A DNA stretch of 21,371 nucleotides, taken from a virus. The stretch covers positions 1 to 21,371 of the IMG/VR virus record IMGVR_UViG_3300001870_000001; one strand, 5' to 3'. The translations under genes and the position numbers were made by a program. The notes beneath the pieces were generated by a model. It was not told the origin of the DNA. It did not search any database and was given only the letters and a program-made list of their open reading frames with translations. Positions 1 to 6,191 of this stretch are shown here, one piece after another (the stretch's first letter is position 1; every line of letters begins with the position of its first letter).

Positions 1-101
1 CTACTTGATGAGGATAATATTTTAATGCATTTTTTGGATAAATTAAAATCCAGAGCTGTTTCCCTTCAGGAATATCTTTTGCAGTTCCACTTACAGTATC
101 C
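1..101. repeat. Terminal direct repeat marking a circular molecule
   Basis: Bases 1-101 are identical to bases 21271-21371. The repeat lies inside a protein-coding gene that is intact only when the two ends are joined (218 bp at the right end plus 283 bp at the left, 167 codons in one frame). I infer an assembly overlap of a circular genome of about 21,270 bp rather than a viral terminal repeat. Confidence 0.95.
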
Positions 102-283
102 TGAATTTGAACTGTATTTAGTGGAAAAGCAATTTTTACATTAGGTTCAAAATGCGGCAAATTTGGTGGCATATCTTGTTTTAAAATGTTAGTGATGCCA
201 CCTACATTAAATATAACTCCTATGATCGCAGCTACGATCGTACAACCACCAAGTATCCAAGCAGCTTTTACTTGTGAGTCCAT
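1..283 (-). CDS. Membrane-anchored extracellular-domain protein, N-terminal part (gene wraps the contig ends)
   Basis: This is the first part of a 166-residue protein that continues at 21270 and stops at 21053. The start is the ATG at 281-283. Residues about 8-34 form one hydrophobic segment (AWILGGCTIVAAIIGVIF) after a very short charged N-terminus, as in a signal anchor. The remainder is a polar, beta-rich domain with phrases such as QIQDTVSGTAKDIPEGKQLW and WILIYP, as in Ig-like or carbohydrate-associated extracytoplasmic modules. I infer a single-pass protein facing outward. No Shine-Dalgarno sequence is visible. An A/T-rich TATA-like run lies about 30 bases upstream, which suits a leaderless transcript. 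The family was not identified. It is the last gene before the RHH genes at 450-1141 and is read in the same direction. Confidence 0.8.
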   Translation of the reverse strand, partial: MDSQVKAAWILGGCTIVAAIIGVIFNVGGITNILKQDMPPNLPHFEPNVKIAFPLNTVQIQDTVSGTAKDIPEGKQLWILIYPKNALKYYPHQV

Positions 284-449
284 GTAAAATAGAATATTAA
301 TAACTATTTATAATTTAGTTTAATCCATTTGTATCATTTACTTGTACAATACAACAGAAGAGATCTAATGGCAGATGATACAATTGTGGTGCAAAAATCT
401 CATAAGATGGATGTAAAAATTTGGCAGCCTCATGCAATCCAAATGATTT

Positions 450-956
450 CTATCTCTTCCAGAATTCGAACCATTTTTTCGATCCCGGAGCCTCAATTAA
501 CTTTTGATTTATTAAAGTCTGCATTTGTAAGAAATAATTATTATGCATTTGTTTGTTATCTGCAAGTTCATTTTTCAAAGTATCAATGAGATTATTCTTT
601 TCCGTAATAATCAAATTATTAGTTAATTCATTATTTTCTAATCTTTCTGTGAGATTATTTACTATTTTTTCATTTAATTCTTTTATTTCTTTACTAGTTT
701 CTACATTTTTTATTATATTTTCTTGTAATTCTTTTATTTCTGCATCTTTTTCATGCAATTGTTCTTCATCACGTTTACAATTGTTTACATTTTGTAAATG
801 ATTTTCTTCTTTTTGTAAATGATTTTGTAAACTATTTTCTTTCAGTAATTCCAAACCTGCGTTGATAGCTACACTCATGTTTATATATTCTTGTAAACAA
901 AACGTATACATTTCTTTTGTAATACGCGCACTTACAGTAACTTTCTCTTGTTGCAT
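450..956 (-). CDS. RHH-type DNA-binding protein with long coiled coil (plasmid maintenance type)
   Basis: 168 residues. Residues about 3-40 (EKVTVSARITKEMYTFC followed by two predicted helices) fit a ribbon-helix-helix DNA-binding domain. Residues about 45-150 are an unbroken Glu/Lys/Asn/Leu-rich heptad region, including a short internal repeat (NHLQKEENHLQN) that reflects repeated TTGTAAATGATTTT in the DNA. The protein ends in a basic-aromatic tail, KKWFEFWKR. This layout is common in plasmid and phage regulators or segregation proteins, but I cannot name a family. The gene stops with TAG, one of only two such stops here. It lies 32 bp behind another RHH gene (989-1141). The spacer holds TTTACAA repeats touching the start codon, which suggests self-repression. 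I see no recognisable toxin next to it. Confidence 0.75.
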   Translation of the reverse strand: MQQEKVTVSARITKEMYTFCLQEYINMSVAINAGLELLKENSLQNHLQKEENHLQNVNNCKRDEEQLHEKDAEIKELQENIIKNVETSKEIKELNEKIVNNLTERLENNELTNNLIITEKNNLIDTLKNELADNKQMHNNYFLQMQTLINQKLIEAPGSKKWFEFWKR

Positions 957-959
957 AAC

Positions 960-984
960 GTTTACAAATGTTTACAATTGTAAA
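960..984 (-). promoter_or_regulatory. Putative RHH operator over the start of the coiled-coil gene
   Basis: The perfect 14-bp palindrome TTTACAATTGTAAA lies at 971-984. GTTTACAA occurs as a direct repeat at 960 and 970, four bases before the ATG complement. Its position next to two RHH genes makes autoregulation a natural inference. No binding data can be read from the sequence. Confidence 0.5.
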
Positions 985-988
985 TAGA

Positions 989-1141
989 TTATTGTTTCAA
1001 TTTATAAGAGATTGCTTTACTTGCAATTTCACTTACGTGCAGGGGTTCGTATGGATTATTTTTGTTGTATTCATTGATCATATCATTTAATTCCGCAGGG
1101 ATTGAAATCAAAATACGTACTTTTGGTCGTTTAAATTGCAT
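989..1141 (-). CDS. Small ribbon-helix-helix protein (CopG-like)
   Basis: 50 residues starting MQFKRPKVRILISIPAELND. The beta strand (KVRILISIP) followed by AELNDMINEYNK and a second helix (VSEIASKAISYKLK) is the classic RHH layout of CopG/Arc-type repressors, which bind DNA as dimers of the strand. The ATG at 1139-1141 has no good ribosome binding site. A TATA-like stretch (AATATACATTT) sits about 33 bases upstream on the minus strand, so a leaderless message is likely. It is immediately followed by the larger RHH/coiled-coil gene. The role is probably copy-number or maintenance control of the replicon (inference). Confidence 0.75.
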   Translation of the reverse strand: MQFKRPKVRILISIPAELNDMINEYNKNNPYEPLHVSEIASKAISYKLKQ

Positions 1142-1219
1142 ATTTGATATATTTTGTAACTAAATGTATATTAGTGTTCACTTTGATATCATAATGATAA
1201 TCAGAATGGGGTGAGGGTA
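1142..1219. promoter_or_regulatory. Divergent promoter region between RHH operon and membrane-protein gene
   Basis: This 78-bp AT-rich spacer separates the minus-strand RHH operon from the plus-strand membrane-protein region. It contains two TATA-like boxes (GATATATTTTG near 1147 and ATGTATATTAG near 1165) and a small palindrome, ATCATAATGAT, near 1188. The assignment of boxes to genes is inferred from distance only. Confidence 0.4.
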
Positions 1220-1233
1220 ATGACTAAAGGTAA

Positions 1234-1314
1234 CCTACTAAGCGGACTAAAAAATGTAAAACTTTGGATGATTGTCTGCCCACTGGATTTAAAAAAGTTA
1301 ATAAGCAAGTTTGA
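1234..1314 (+). pseudogene. Decayed partial copy of the start of the 1338-1742 gene
   Basis: In one frame the DNA encodes KKCKTLDDCLPTGFKKVNKQV and then a stop. This matches KDKHRTLGNCPPTGIKRVKR in the N-terminus of the intact downstream gene, and the DNA is visibly similar over the same stretch. No full start remains in this frame. It looks like a truncated tandem duplicate. A 51-aa ORF in another frame (1220-1375) overlaps it and was not accepted. Confidence 0.55.
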
Positions 1315-1337
1315 TTATAAAAAGATAGGGTGCGGGT

Positions 1338-1742
1338 ATGGAAGGACATCCGTGGGATTCGCCAGAAAAAATTAAATGGCTTAAAGATAAACATCGAACA
1401 TTAGGCAATTGCCCGCCGACAGGAATTAAAAGGGTAAAACGGCCGGTAAATAAGATTCATTGGGTTATTAGTAAAATTGCGTTAGGGATTTATTATATTG
1501 CTTTTCTTTTTGTGTCATTTGGTGTTGTAATGGAAGCTCACGCCGAACATCACGCTTGGATAGTAGCTGATGCATTGAACGGTCTTGTTGGTGGGGTTTT
1601 TTTCGTTTATCCATTTAATATATTCAGAATGGATCTAGCAGATACTCTAGAAAAATGGGTACAATATACCATTCTAATGATCTTTTTAACTGCTACTGCC
1701 GCCGTCATTGGAGGGAATTTAGGGCTTGGAGGATTTATTTGA
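1338..1742 (+). CDS. Small multi-pass membrane protein, unknown function
   Basis: 134 residues. The first 45 are hydrophilic and basic (residues 2-40, with CPPTGIKRVKRPVNK). Three hydrophobic segments follow: about 44-64 (SKIALGIYYIAFLFVSFGVV), 75-92 (ADALNGLVGGVFFVYPF) and 107-132 (YTILMIFLTATAAVIGG). It should sit in the membrane with a cytosolic basic N-terminus (inference by the positive-inside rule). The start has a GGGTGCGGGT stretch just before the ATG. It is the only large plus-strand gene in the first 4.4 kb and has a decayed copy of its own beginning just upstream. A hairpin followed by T-rich DNA lies 33 bp after its stop. No family recognised. Confidence 0.7.
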   Translation: MEGHPWDSPEKIKWLKDKHRTLGNCPPTGIKRVKRPVNKIHWVISKIALGIYYIAFLFVSFGVVMEAHAEHHAWIVADALNGLVGGVFFVYPFNIFRMDLADTLEKWVQYTILMIFLTATAAVIGGNLGLGGFI

Positions 1743-1774
1743 ATTCCATAAACAAAAAGACAAAATAGGGGTTT

Positions 1775-1822
1775 GTTACTTTTAGGATCAAGCGTAACTA
1801 GAAGTAACACTTTTATTGTTAT
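1775..1822 (+). terminator. Hairpin plus T-rich tract after the membrane-protein gene
   Basis: GTTACTT at 1775-1781 pairs with AAGTAAC at 1802-1808 across a 20-base loop. It is followed by ACTTTTATTGTTATTC. The position, 33 bp after the stop codon, fits transcription termination, which in archaea mainly needs the T tract. Confidence 0.45.
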
Positions 1823-1985
1823 TCGTGCTAAAAAGCTGAAAATTTGAGTTAATTATAACTCTAGGTTATTCGTTTTTTATAGAATCCTCAAAAACCAGAA
1901 AATTCCATAAAAACAAGAATATTGAGTAAACCCAACTTTTTAAACGCTATCGGCTGACGTAGGCTATGTCGACGACTTAAGTCAT

Positions 1986-2077
1986 GTTCCATAGACTATG
2001 AGAACAGAAATGACAGATTCGTTAAAACGTGGTCGGATGGGCTTGAATATATTGAGGCTATATTTTACCCTTCGATA
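1986..2077 (+). repeat. 92-bp element, copy R1
   Basis: This runs from GTTCCATAGACTAT to TTTACCCTTCGATA. It aligns without gaps to 15267-15358: 66 of 92 positions match, and the last 14 bases are identical. A shorter, more diverged copy is at 5241-5322. No long ORF shared by all copies was found. It may be an RNA gene, a mobile-element remnant or a recombination site. About 32 bp downstream lies a perfect hairpin, CATGAGCC-GTT-GGCTCATG (2110-2128), followed by T-rich DNA, which could end a transcript. The rest of 1823-2403 is AT-rich with no supportable gene. Confidence 0.6.
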
Positions 2078-2109
2078 AGTGTATACGTAAAAAAACAATG
2101 AGAAACGCT

Positions 2110-2128
2110 CATGAGCCGTTGGCTCATG
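2110..2128 (+). terminator. Perfect 8-bp hairpin downstream of element R1
   Basis: CATGAGCC and GGCTCATG flank a GTT loop. A pyrimidine-rich stretch starts about 18 bases later. It is a possible terminator or the stem of a small RNA that begins at R1. Confidence 0.35.
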
Positions 2129-2403
2129 CATGAAGCATGAAAAACTTTCATTATCTTTCTTGTTCTTCTTTAACTGATATGGGCAATGAATACTGTTTTA
2201 GCAAAAAATAGTTCCTTTTCTTTCGTTCATCTTTCTTTTTTGCATATTTGGTCACATCCGGCTTTCATTTTAGTTTATTCTGTTATATTATTTGGTTACA
2301 GTTATACTTTGGAACCTATTCGTGCATCCTTACATTGGATGGCAGATTTTTAATATAACCAAAATAGAAATGACGACTAAGAAAAGTGAAATTAACTTAC
2401 ATG

Positions 2404-2470
2404 CGAGGCTCCGCTTTCATCCCCCACCTGAAGGAGGGAGTCTTCCCGCTGTGCCTCCGCGCTCCCCGAG
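2404..2470 (-). mobile_element. IS200/IS605 (TnpB-type) right-end-like remnant
   Basis: This GC-rich island of 67 bp sits inside AT-rich DNA. On the minus strand it contains CCCTCC-TTCA-GGTGGG, a near-perfect stem with a TTCA loop, inside the context GGGAAGACTCCCTCCTTCAG and then GATGAAAG. This matches the general shape of the 3' end hairpin of IS200/IS605 elements, which doubles as the guide-RNA scaffold of TnpB. No tnpB or tnpA gene is present, so it would be a solo end. The family assignment is by recalled pattern, not by search. Confidence 0.45.
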
Positions 2471-3547
2471 AATAAGTTTCGGAAATAAGATGTCGGAAAT
2501 TTCAAATATTTTTTTGTTAACATGTACAAATATAAATGTCAAACATAGTGTTATCATCAGATTTATTGTGTAACATAAGATAAGCATATAAGCCCAATTA
2601 TTTATGATTGGATACACTTTTGGTATTATAAGAAATAATATCGAGGCGCCAAATCCCTGGTATAAATACACTGTATAGACGTTCTTCCCTAAAAAACTTA
2701 AGAACACTATCACGGATCGTGGACATTTTTTAAAAAAGCCTTCTAAATTTTTCGCGTATAATGCAACGACTATCGAGAAAATTGAGGCTAAAAGATAGAT
2801 TAGCGATGGTGGAAACTTATTATTTTGAAGATTGAACGTCTCTTTACTCGTAACAAAATATAAGGAAACTATTAAAAGCGTCCCCGAGATATATGAAATA
2901 CACTGTCTTAAAGTTATTTTGTTATCATATAAAATTATCCCAGCAAAATAAAAAAATGTATAAAATATAATGTAGCGTAGCGATGTAAAGAATAATGGAG
3001 CATTGTATATGCTATTATTTATAAAAGTTGACATCGAAATTAAACACAATAATCCAAACAACAGAAATAAAGAATTCTGCTTATTCTTAGAAACCCATAC
3101 TAATAAAGGTGTCAACAAGTAAACTATAAAAAATACTTTTAGGAACCACAGCGAACCAAATATTACAGGCAACTCGTAAGAATTGCTATTAGTGTCGATT
3201 GACAGATAACCTGCAATTGGCAAGCTTGAAACGTTGTGGCCAAATACTGCTATCAACATGATGACCATGAAAATTATCATCACGATATACTGAACATATA
3301 GCTTAAAAATGCGAGCGGTGAAGATTTTGATATTATTTTTCTGGTAATTTGCAGCCCATCCACTAAGGAAGAAGAACAAGGACACGTCTACAATTAAAGA
3401 TAATTGACGGAGAGTATCATTAGCGTTGTAAGTACTTCCAGACCAGAAAATTGTGTGAATAAAAACAATGTTAAGAATTGCAATACCCTTTAACAGATCC
3501 AACGTTAAATTTCTTGAAGATACACAAATTTTTGTTTCTGTCATCAT
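2417..3547 (-). CDS. Acyltransferase family 3 membrane protein (O-acetyltransferase-like)
   Basis: 376 residues with about ten hydrophobic segments. The N-terminal motif RNLTLDLLKGIAILNIVFIH, with its conserved His, is the hallmark of the acyltransferase-3 family (OatA/NodX/WecH-like), integral membrane enzymes that acylate sugars of the cell envelope or exported glycans. The internal GSLWFLKVFFIVYLLTPL and C-terminal FLGKNVYTVYLYQ segments also fit. The start is ATG-ATG without a ribosome binding site, about 25 bases after an AAATTTAAATATG box. The last 17 residues (LGERGGTAGRLPPSGGG) come from the GC-rich IS-end-like island, so the natural C-terminus has probably been replaced. The gene stands alone and looks like cargo. 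I infer envelope modification, for instance changing a virus receptor. Confidence 0.85.
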   Translation of the reverse strand: MMTETKICVSSRNLTLDLLKGIAILNIVFIHTIFWSGSTYNANDTLRQLSLIVDVSLFFFLSGWAANYQKNNIKIFTARIFKLYVQYIVMIIFMVIMLIAVFGHNVSSLPIAGYLSIDTNSNSYELPVIFGSLWFLKVFFIVYLLTPLLVWVSKNKQNSLFLLFGLLCLISMSTFINNSIYNAPLFFTSLRYIIFYTFFYFAGIILYDNKITLRQCISYISGTLLIVSLYFVTSKETFNLQNNKFPPSLIYLLASIFSIVVALYAKNLEGFFKKCPRSVIVFLSFLGKNVYTVYLYQGFGASILFLIIPKVYPIINNWAYMLILCYTINLMITLCLTFIFVHVNKKIFEISDILFPKLILGERGGTAGRLPPSGGG

Positions 3548-3586
3548 TGTTTACTTTCTATTTTACATATTTAAATTTTTAGTACG

Positions 3587-3788
3587 GTTGCAAAAAATCA
3601 CAATACAGAAGAAAAATTTAGTTGCAAAACAAAGAACATTAAAAACACCATGGATATTAACATTTTGTAGGATTCTGCAGGAAGCAAAATCTGTTTTCCT
3701 ACAAACCGTAACCAACTGTAACTTGGTTACATATGATAAGGATAAAATCTATAATGAAACTCTTTTCCAATTCAACTATAAATCATAA
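3587..3788 (+). pseudogene. Remnant with VTNCNLVT peptide, plus strand
   Basis: An open frame here ends ...LQTVTNCNLVTYDKDKIYNE plus a short tail. The octapeptide VTNCNLVT recurs in the minus-strand remnant at 3899-4285, and the DNA of the two stretches forms an imperfect inverted repeat (GTAACCAACTGTAAC against GTAACTAACTGTAAC). No start or promoter is convincing because the upstream part of the frame is antisense to the acyltransferase. I read it as debris of a gene related to the neighbouring remnant. GTTGCAAAAAATC at 3587-3599 resembles the inner part of the IS6-like ends elsewhere. Confidence 0.3.
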
Positions 3789-3790
3789 TT

Positions 3791-3846
3791 TTATTATATC
3801 AGCAGCTAACGGTACTATACTACTTACTTTACTTAAAGAAGTACAA
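3791..3846. repeat. Gene-flanking repeat, copy 1 (second copy near 19632-19688)
   Basis: TTATTATATCAGCAGCTA, then TACTATACTACTTA (3813-3826), then AGTACAA matches TTATTATATTCATAGCTA, TACTATACTACTTA (19659-19672) and AGTACAA in the same order. Both copies lie just past the 3' end of a minus-strand gene or gene remnant, so they may be shared 3' flanks carried along with related replication-type genes. Confidence 0.45.
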
Positions 3847-3898
3847 TCTTTATACCATTAAGATTTCTTCTTTATTGCGAGAACATCATTTTTTATTG

Positions 3899-4285
3899 TC
3901 AGGATTCCATGAAATCCATATCTTTCTTATTAGTCACATTCTTTCCATTGTGCGTAACGAGGTTACAGTTAGTTACGTTGCTAACACCAGCCTTACTTCG
4001 CAACGTCCTGTACGTTTTTGACTTAAACACATGCCTGTATACATCGTTATAACTCTTTCCAGAACATCTCTCTTGACCTTCTGCCATACCAGAACTTTTG
4101 CTGCGCCCCCTGATTATAATCCAATCAAACATTGACATATTATCAAAAATTAGGTGTTCTTCCAAAGGTTCACAAGATAAGGATTTTACTTTTGCTTTTA
4201 TCTGCTTGAAAGCTTCTTTAGCAGGCTCAACTCTATTCTGAATATCTACAGTAGTTCCAACCGGTTCCGTTGCAAAAAATCCTTT
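3899..4285 (-). pseudogene. Truncated putative DNA-binding/replication-type gene
   Basis: The open frame runs from a TAG at about 4286 to the TGA at 3899 without a good start codon. It encodes about 128 residues, including a helical stretch (EPAKEAFKQIKAKVKSL) and a basic C-terminal part (SYNDVYRHVFKSKTYRTLRS, then VTNCNLVTHNGKN) that looks like a helix-turn-helix with a wing. The C-terminal pattern suggests a plasmid replication or regulatory protein, but I cannot name it. Directly upstream in the same frame are hydrophobic codons and two TAGs. An IS6-like end (4263-4281) interrupts the 5' part. Its 3' flank resembles that of the intact gene at 19772-20431. Probably dead. Confidence 0.4.
4263..4281 (+). 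mobile_element. IS6-family-like terminal repeat, left copy
   Basis: GGTTCCGTTGCAAAAAATC matches 18 of 19 bases of the inverted copy at 21018-21036. It resembles the GGTTCTGTTGCAAA ends known from the IS6 (IS26/IS257) family. There is no transposase next to it. Confidence 0.45.
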
Positions 4286-4364
4286 CTAAGGAAATAATAG
4301 AATAAGAAGAAAACCAAAAATAGTAATATGCTATCTAATTCCTTTAATTCTGGTGATATCTGAA

Positions 4365-4480
4365 AAATAGCTACGTTTTATGATAAAAGGTAGCTATTTC
4401 TTTGATTTTCAGCTACTTTTTAGGGCAAATAACTAACATATGAGCCAAAAATAGCTACCTTTTAATATTATGTAGCTATT
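4365..4480. promoter_or_regulatory. Cluster of AGCTAC inverted repeats before the recombinase gene
   Basis: Bases 4365-4380 and 4384-4399 are inverted copies of AAATAGCTACGTTTTA with one mismatch in 16 and a TGA centre. A third half-site, AGCTACTTTTTA, is at 4411. A second dyad pairs ATAGCTAC (4451-4458) with GTAGCTAT (4472-4479). The gene begins at 4490 with no ribosome binding site, and TTTTAATATTATG can serve as TATA box. The array could be the operator of the gene or the recombinase's own core sites (attP). Confidence 0.6.
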
Positions 4481-4489
4481 ATCATCTTC

Positions 4490-5065
4490 ATGGAAAATGG
4501 GCTAGTTACAGCAGATGGAACCAAGGTCCTAACTGTAGAGGAATATGAGAGGTTTATAAATGCTATTCCTGAGGCAATGAAAGCTATTTTTGAGATTAAC
4601 ACAATTACAGGCCTTAGATACATCGAGCTTCAAAGGCTCTATGAAAATCCTCAATGGTACTACAAAGAAAGAAACCAGATCATACTGCCTAAAGAAGCAC
4701 AGAAAAAGGAAAAGCAAAAGCTTCCTAAAAGGACTATTGATAAATTGCCTACTACTTTTTCCTATGTGTTTTCTCATTTCCTCAATGGAAAGAAACCGCC
4801 TTATAGATCTTCATGGAACAAAGATTTAGCTAGGTGGTCAGAGAAAGTAGGCATAAACCCAAAAGTTGGACCAAAAACTCCAAGAAAAACCATCGAGAGC
4901 TGGATGCTAAAGACTGGAATCCCATAGATAGAAATATATTCCAGACAAGGTCACGACCCTATAACATCTCTAAAGCATTACCAGAGCCTTTCTTTTACAG
5001 ATTACGAAATGAGGGACATAGAAAAAAGGCTTATAGAATGGGGAATTCTTGGAAGGGGGATTTGA
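4490..5065 (+). CDS. Short tyrosine recombinase (integrase) with in-frame TAG
   Basis: The frame encodes 191 residues if the TAG at 4925-4927 (position 146) is read through. Visible catalytic residues are Arg43 (TGLRYIEL), a Lys-rich beta region near 69-81, Arg132 (TPRKTIESW), His155 (RQGHDP) and the nucleophile Tyr164 (LKHYQ). The C-terminal helix runs to residue 191. The large N-terminal core-binding domain of most integrases is missing, as in some short archaeal plasmid recombinases. TAG falls exactly between Arg132 and His155, so without readthrough the protein is dead. With pyrrolysine or suppression it is complete, and the downstream frame shows no other damage. A cluster of inverted repeats precedes the start. 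It probably mediates site-specific integration or dimer resolution. A nonsense-mutated pseudogene is the alternative. Confidence 0.7.
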
Positions 5066-5240
5066 ATAAATTTGATCATAAAATAAAAAATATTTAAGGC
5101 TGCGCCAAAATATTACAAAAGAAATATACCTTTTGAGCTTACTACTGGAAATCTTGAATTAGTGTTTTATCCAATTTTGTTTACTCGACGAAAATTTTCG
5201 ATATCGGTTGATTAGAGCTATGTGAATCAGTAAACCCTCA

Positions 5241-5322
5241 TTCCAAAGACTATGAAACGCTTTTTTTAAAATCGATATCAATGAAAAACTAATTTCAAAA
5301 ACGCATATTTTACCTATCGATG
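5241..5322 (+). repeat. 92-bp element family, diverged copy R3
   Basis: TTCCAAAGACTATGA at the left and ATTTTACC-TA-TCGATGAGTG at the right match both ends of R1 (TTCCATAGACTATGA and ATTTTACCCTTCGATAAGTG). The middle is about nine bases shorter and not clearly alignable. It is in the same orientation as R1 and R2. A minus-strand ORF of 88 codons (5159-5425) crosses it and is not supported as a gene. Confidence 0.45.
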
Positions 5323-5393
5323 AGTGGACACCCCAACAGCAAAAAAGCATAAGAAACACATAGGTCACATTAAAAAAAGAAATATAAACAGAG

Positions 5394-5558
5394 TTTTTGG
5401 CATAGTTCATAACGGTTATGCCCATCTATAATTGTATTATTCCAAATTATGATGGGATAAGACGTGTCGTATCCGTCTTTTAAGATATTCTGTTCGAGTA
5501 ATTCGTGTTCATCTTGTCCCTGTGGCGGGACTAAATTTTTGAAAGTTTCACGGTTCAT
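5394..5558 (-). pseudogene. ParB-like N-terminal domain fragment
   Basis: The frame gives MNRETFKNLVPPQGQDEHEL, then an acidic helix, then PIIIWNNTIIDGHNRYELCQ. The order FKNLVPP, LEQNILKDG, PIIIWNN, IDGHNRYE is the signature of the ParB/Srx-fold nuclease-like domain used in DNA partitioning and in phage regulators. Similarity ends abruptly after CQK at 5394, and the frame runs into unrelated AT-rich codons (LCLYFFF), so the DNA-binding and C-terminal parts are gone. The fragment lies between element R3 and an IS-end-like hairpin, so insertion or deletion at mobile-element ends may have destroyed it. Confidence 0.65.
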
Positions 5559-5569
5559 AAGGAAGGAAG

Positions 5570-5590
5570 CTCCCACGCTTTAGCTTGGAG
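5570..5590 (+). mobile_element. IS200/IS605-like end hairpin, copy A
   Basis: CTCCCACGC-TTTA-GCTTGGAG folds into a stem with one mismatch and one bulge, preceded by GGAAG and followed by AGGAATTCCGTC. This matches the overall layout of right-end hairpins of IS200/IS605 elements. No transposase or TnpB gene lies beside it. A second perfect hairpin, GGAGAGTT-AAT-AACTCTCC, lies 30 bp further on at 5621-5639. The stretch 5640-5820 shows no gene. Confidence 0.4.
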
Positions 5591-5821
5591 AGGAATTCCG
5601 TCATCTTTTTTAAATTTGGTGGAGAGTTAATAACTCTCCCTCCCATTTCTGGGGTAACGAACTTTCGTTTCTCTTCTCGTCAATGTTGGAAATGCTTGTT
5701 GGACATAACACACCATCCACATCTCAATAGGATTTTTAATGTTATGCGATAGAGCTACAAACTGAAGAAGCATTCGTAGGTATCATGACAAATCCAACGT
5801 AGTCATTTAAGACTTAGACTG

Positions 5822-5871
5822 GTCAACTAGAGCCCTATTACAAGCTCATTGCTTTAGCATGAGAAGTTGAC
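5822..5871 (+). mobile_element. IS200/IS605-like end, copy B, abutting the viral block
   Basis: GTCAAC (5822-5827) can pair with GTTGAC (5866-5871), enclosing a second stem CTCAT-T-GC-TTTA-GC-ATGAG (5845-5863). The element ends one base before the stop codon complement of the next gene. It resembles the end structure of IS200/IS605 or IS1341 elements, but no ORF accompanies it. Confidence 0.4.
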
Positions 5872-6084
5872 TCAATTCGTGAACCAGTAGATTATATAAT
5901 CACGAAATTGGTATACGGATCGAAGCGGTTGGTCTGACGTTGAAGCGATAAACCCCAACAACTGGCCGCAAATCATAATCACTACTGTAACCCCGAAAAC
6001 CAATTCCAAATATTTTATGCTTTCAAGTTGTTTTTCTAAGACCTCGATTCTTTTCTGTAGATCGTCTTCTGATATTTCACTCAT
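5872..6084 (-). CDS. Small coiled-coil membrane protein, holin-like layout
   Basis: 70 residues. Residues 1-25 (MSEISEDDLQKRIEVLEKQL) are a charged coiled coil. Residues about 27-48 form one transmembrane segment (LELVFGVTVVIMICGQLLGF). A short tail with RDYIIYWF follows. The start has GAGGGG seven bases upstream. It is the last gene of the terminase operon, 107 bp after TerL. Phage packaging/lysis cassettes often end with such proteins, but one-helix proteins of this kind have many roles, so holin is only a guess. An IS-end-like structure abuts the stop codon, suggesting that the operon was cut here and that further late genes may have been lost. Confidence 0.65.
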   Translation of the reverse strand: MSEISEDDLQKRIEVLEKQLESIKYLELVFGVTVVIMICGQLLGFIASTSDQPLRSVYQFRDYIIYWFTN

Positions 6085-6191
6085 TTGTGTCCCCTCGCGG
6101 TTTTACGCTACTTCCATTTAATTTTATAATTATCTTTCTTTTTAATTCCTGGTCGAACCGGGTGTTCTCTTCCAGTTTCATCAGTCTTTTC

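Noticed and set aside
329-589. 86-codon plus-strand ORF
   Set aside because: Mostly antisense to the coiled-coil gene; no domain and no ribosome binding site.
553-801. 82-codon plus-strand ORF rich in Phe/Ser
   Set aside because: Exact shadow of the coiled-coil coding region.
450-1141. Toxin-antitoxin reading of the two RHH genes
   Set aside because: No toxin-like partner gene was found next to them; both look like regulators.
1220-1375. 51-codon ORF with a GGTGAGG site, overlapping the membrane-protein start
   Set aside because: Another frame of the same DNA is a decayed copy of the downstream gene, which explains the open sequence better.
2292-2573. 93-codon plus-strand ORF
   Set aside because: Its GC-rich part is antisense to the acyltransferase tail and the IS-like end; no family.
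5159-5425. 88-codon minus-strand ORF with hydrophobic start
   Set aside because: Crosses element R3 and the broken ParB fragment; no recognisable domain and no ribosome binding site.
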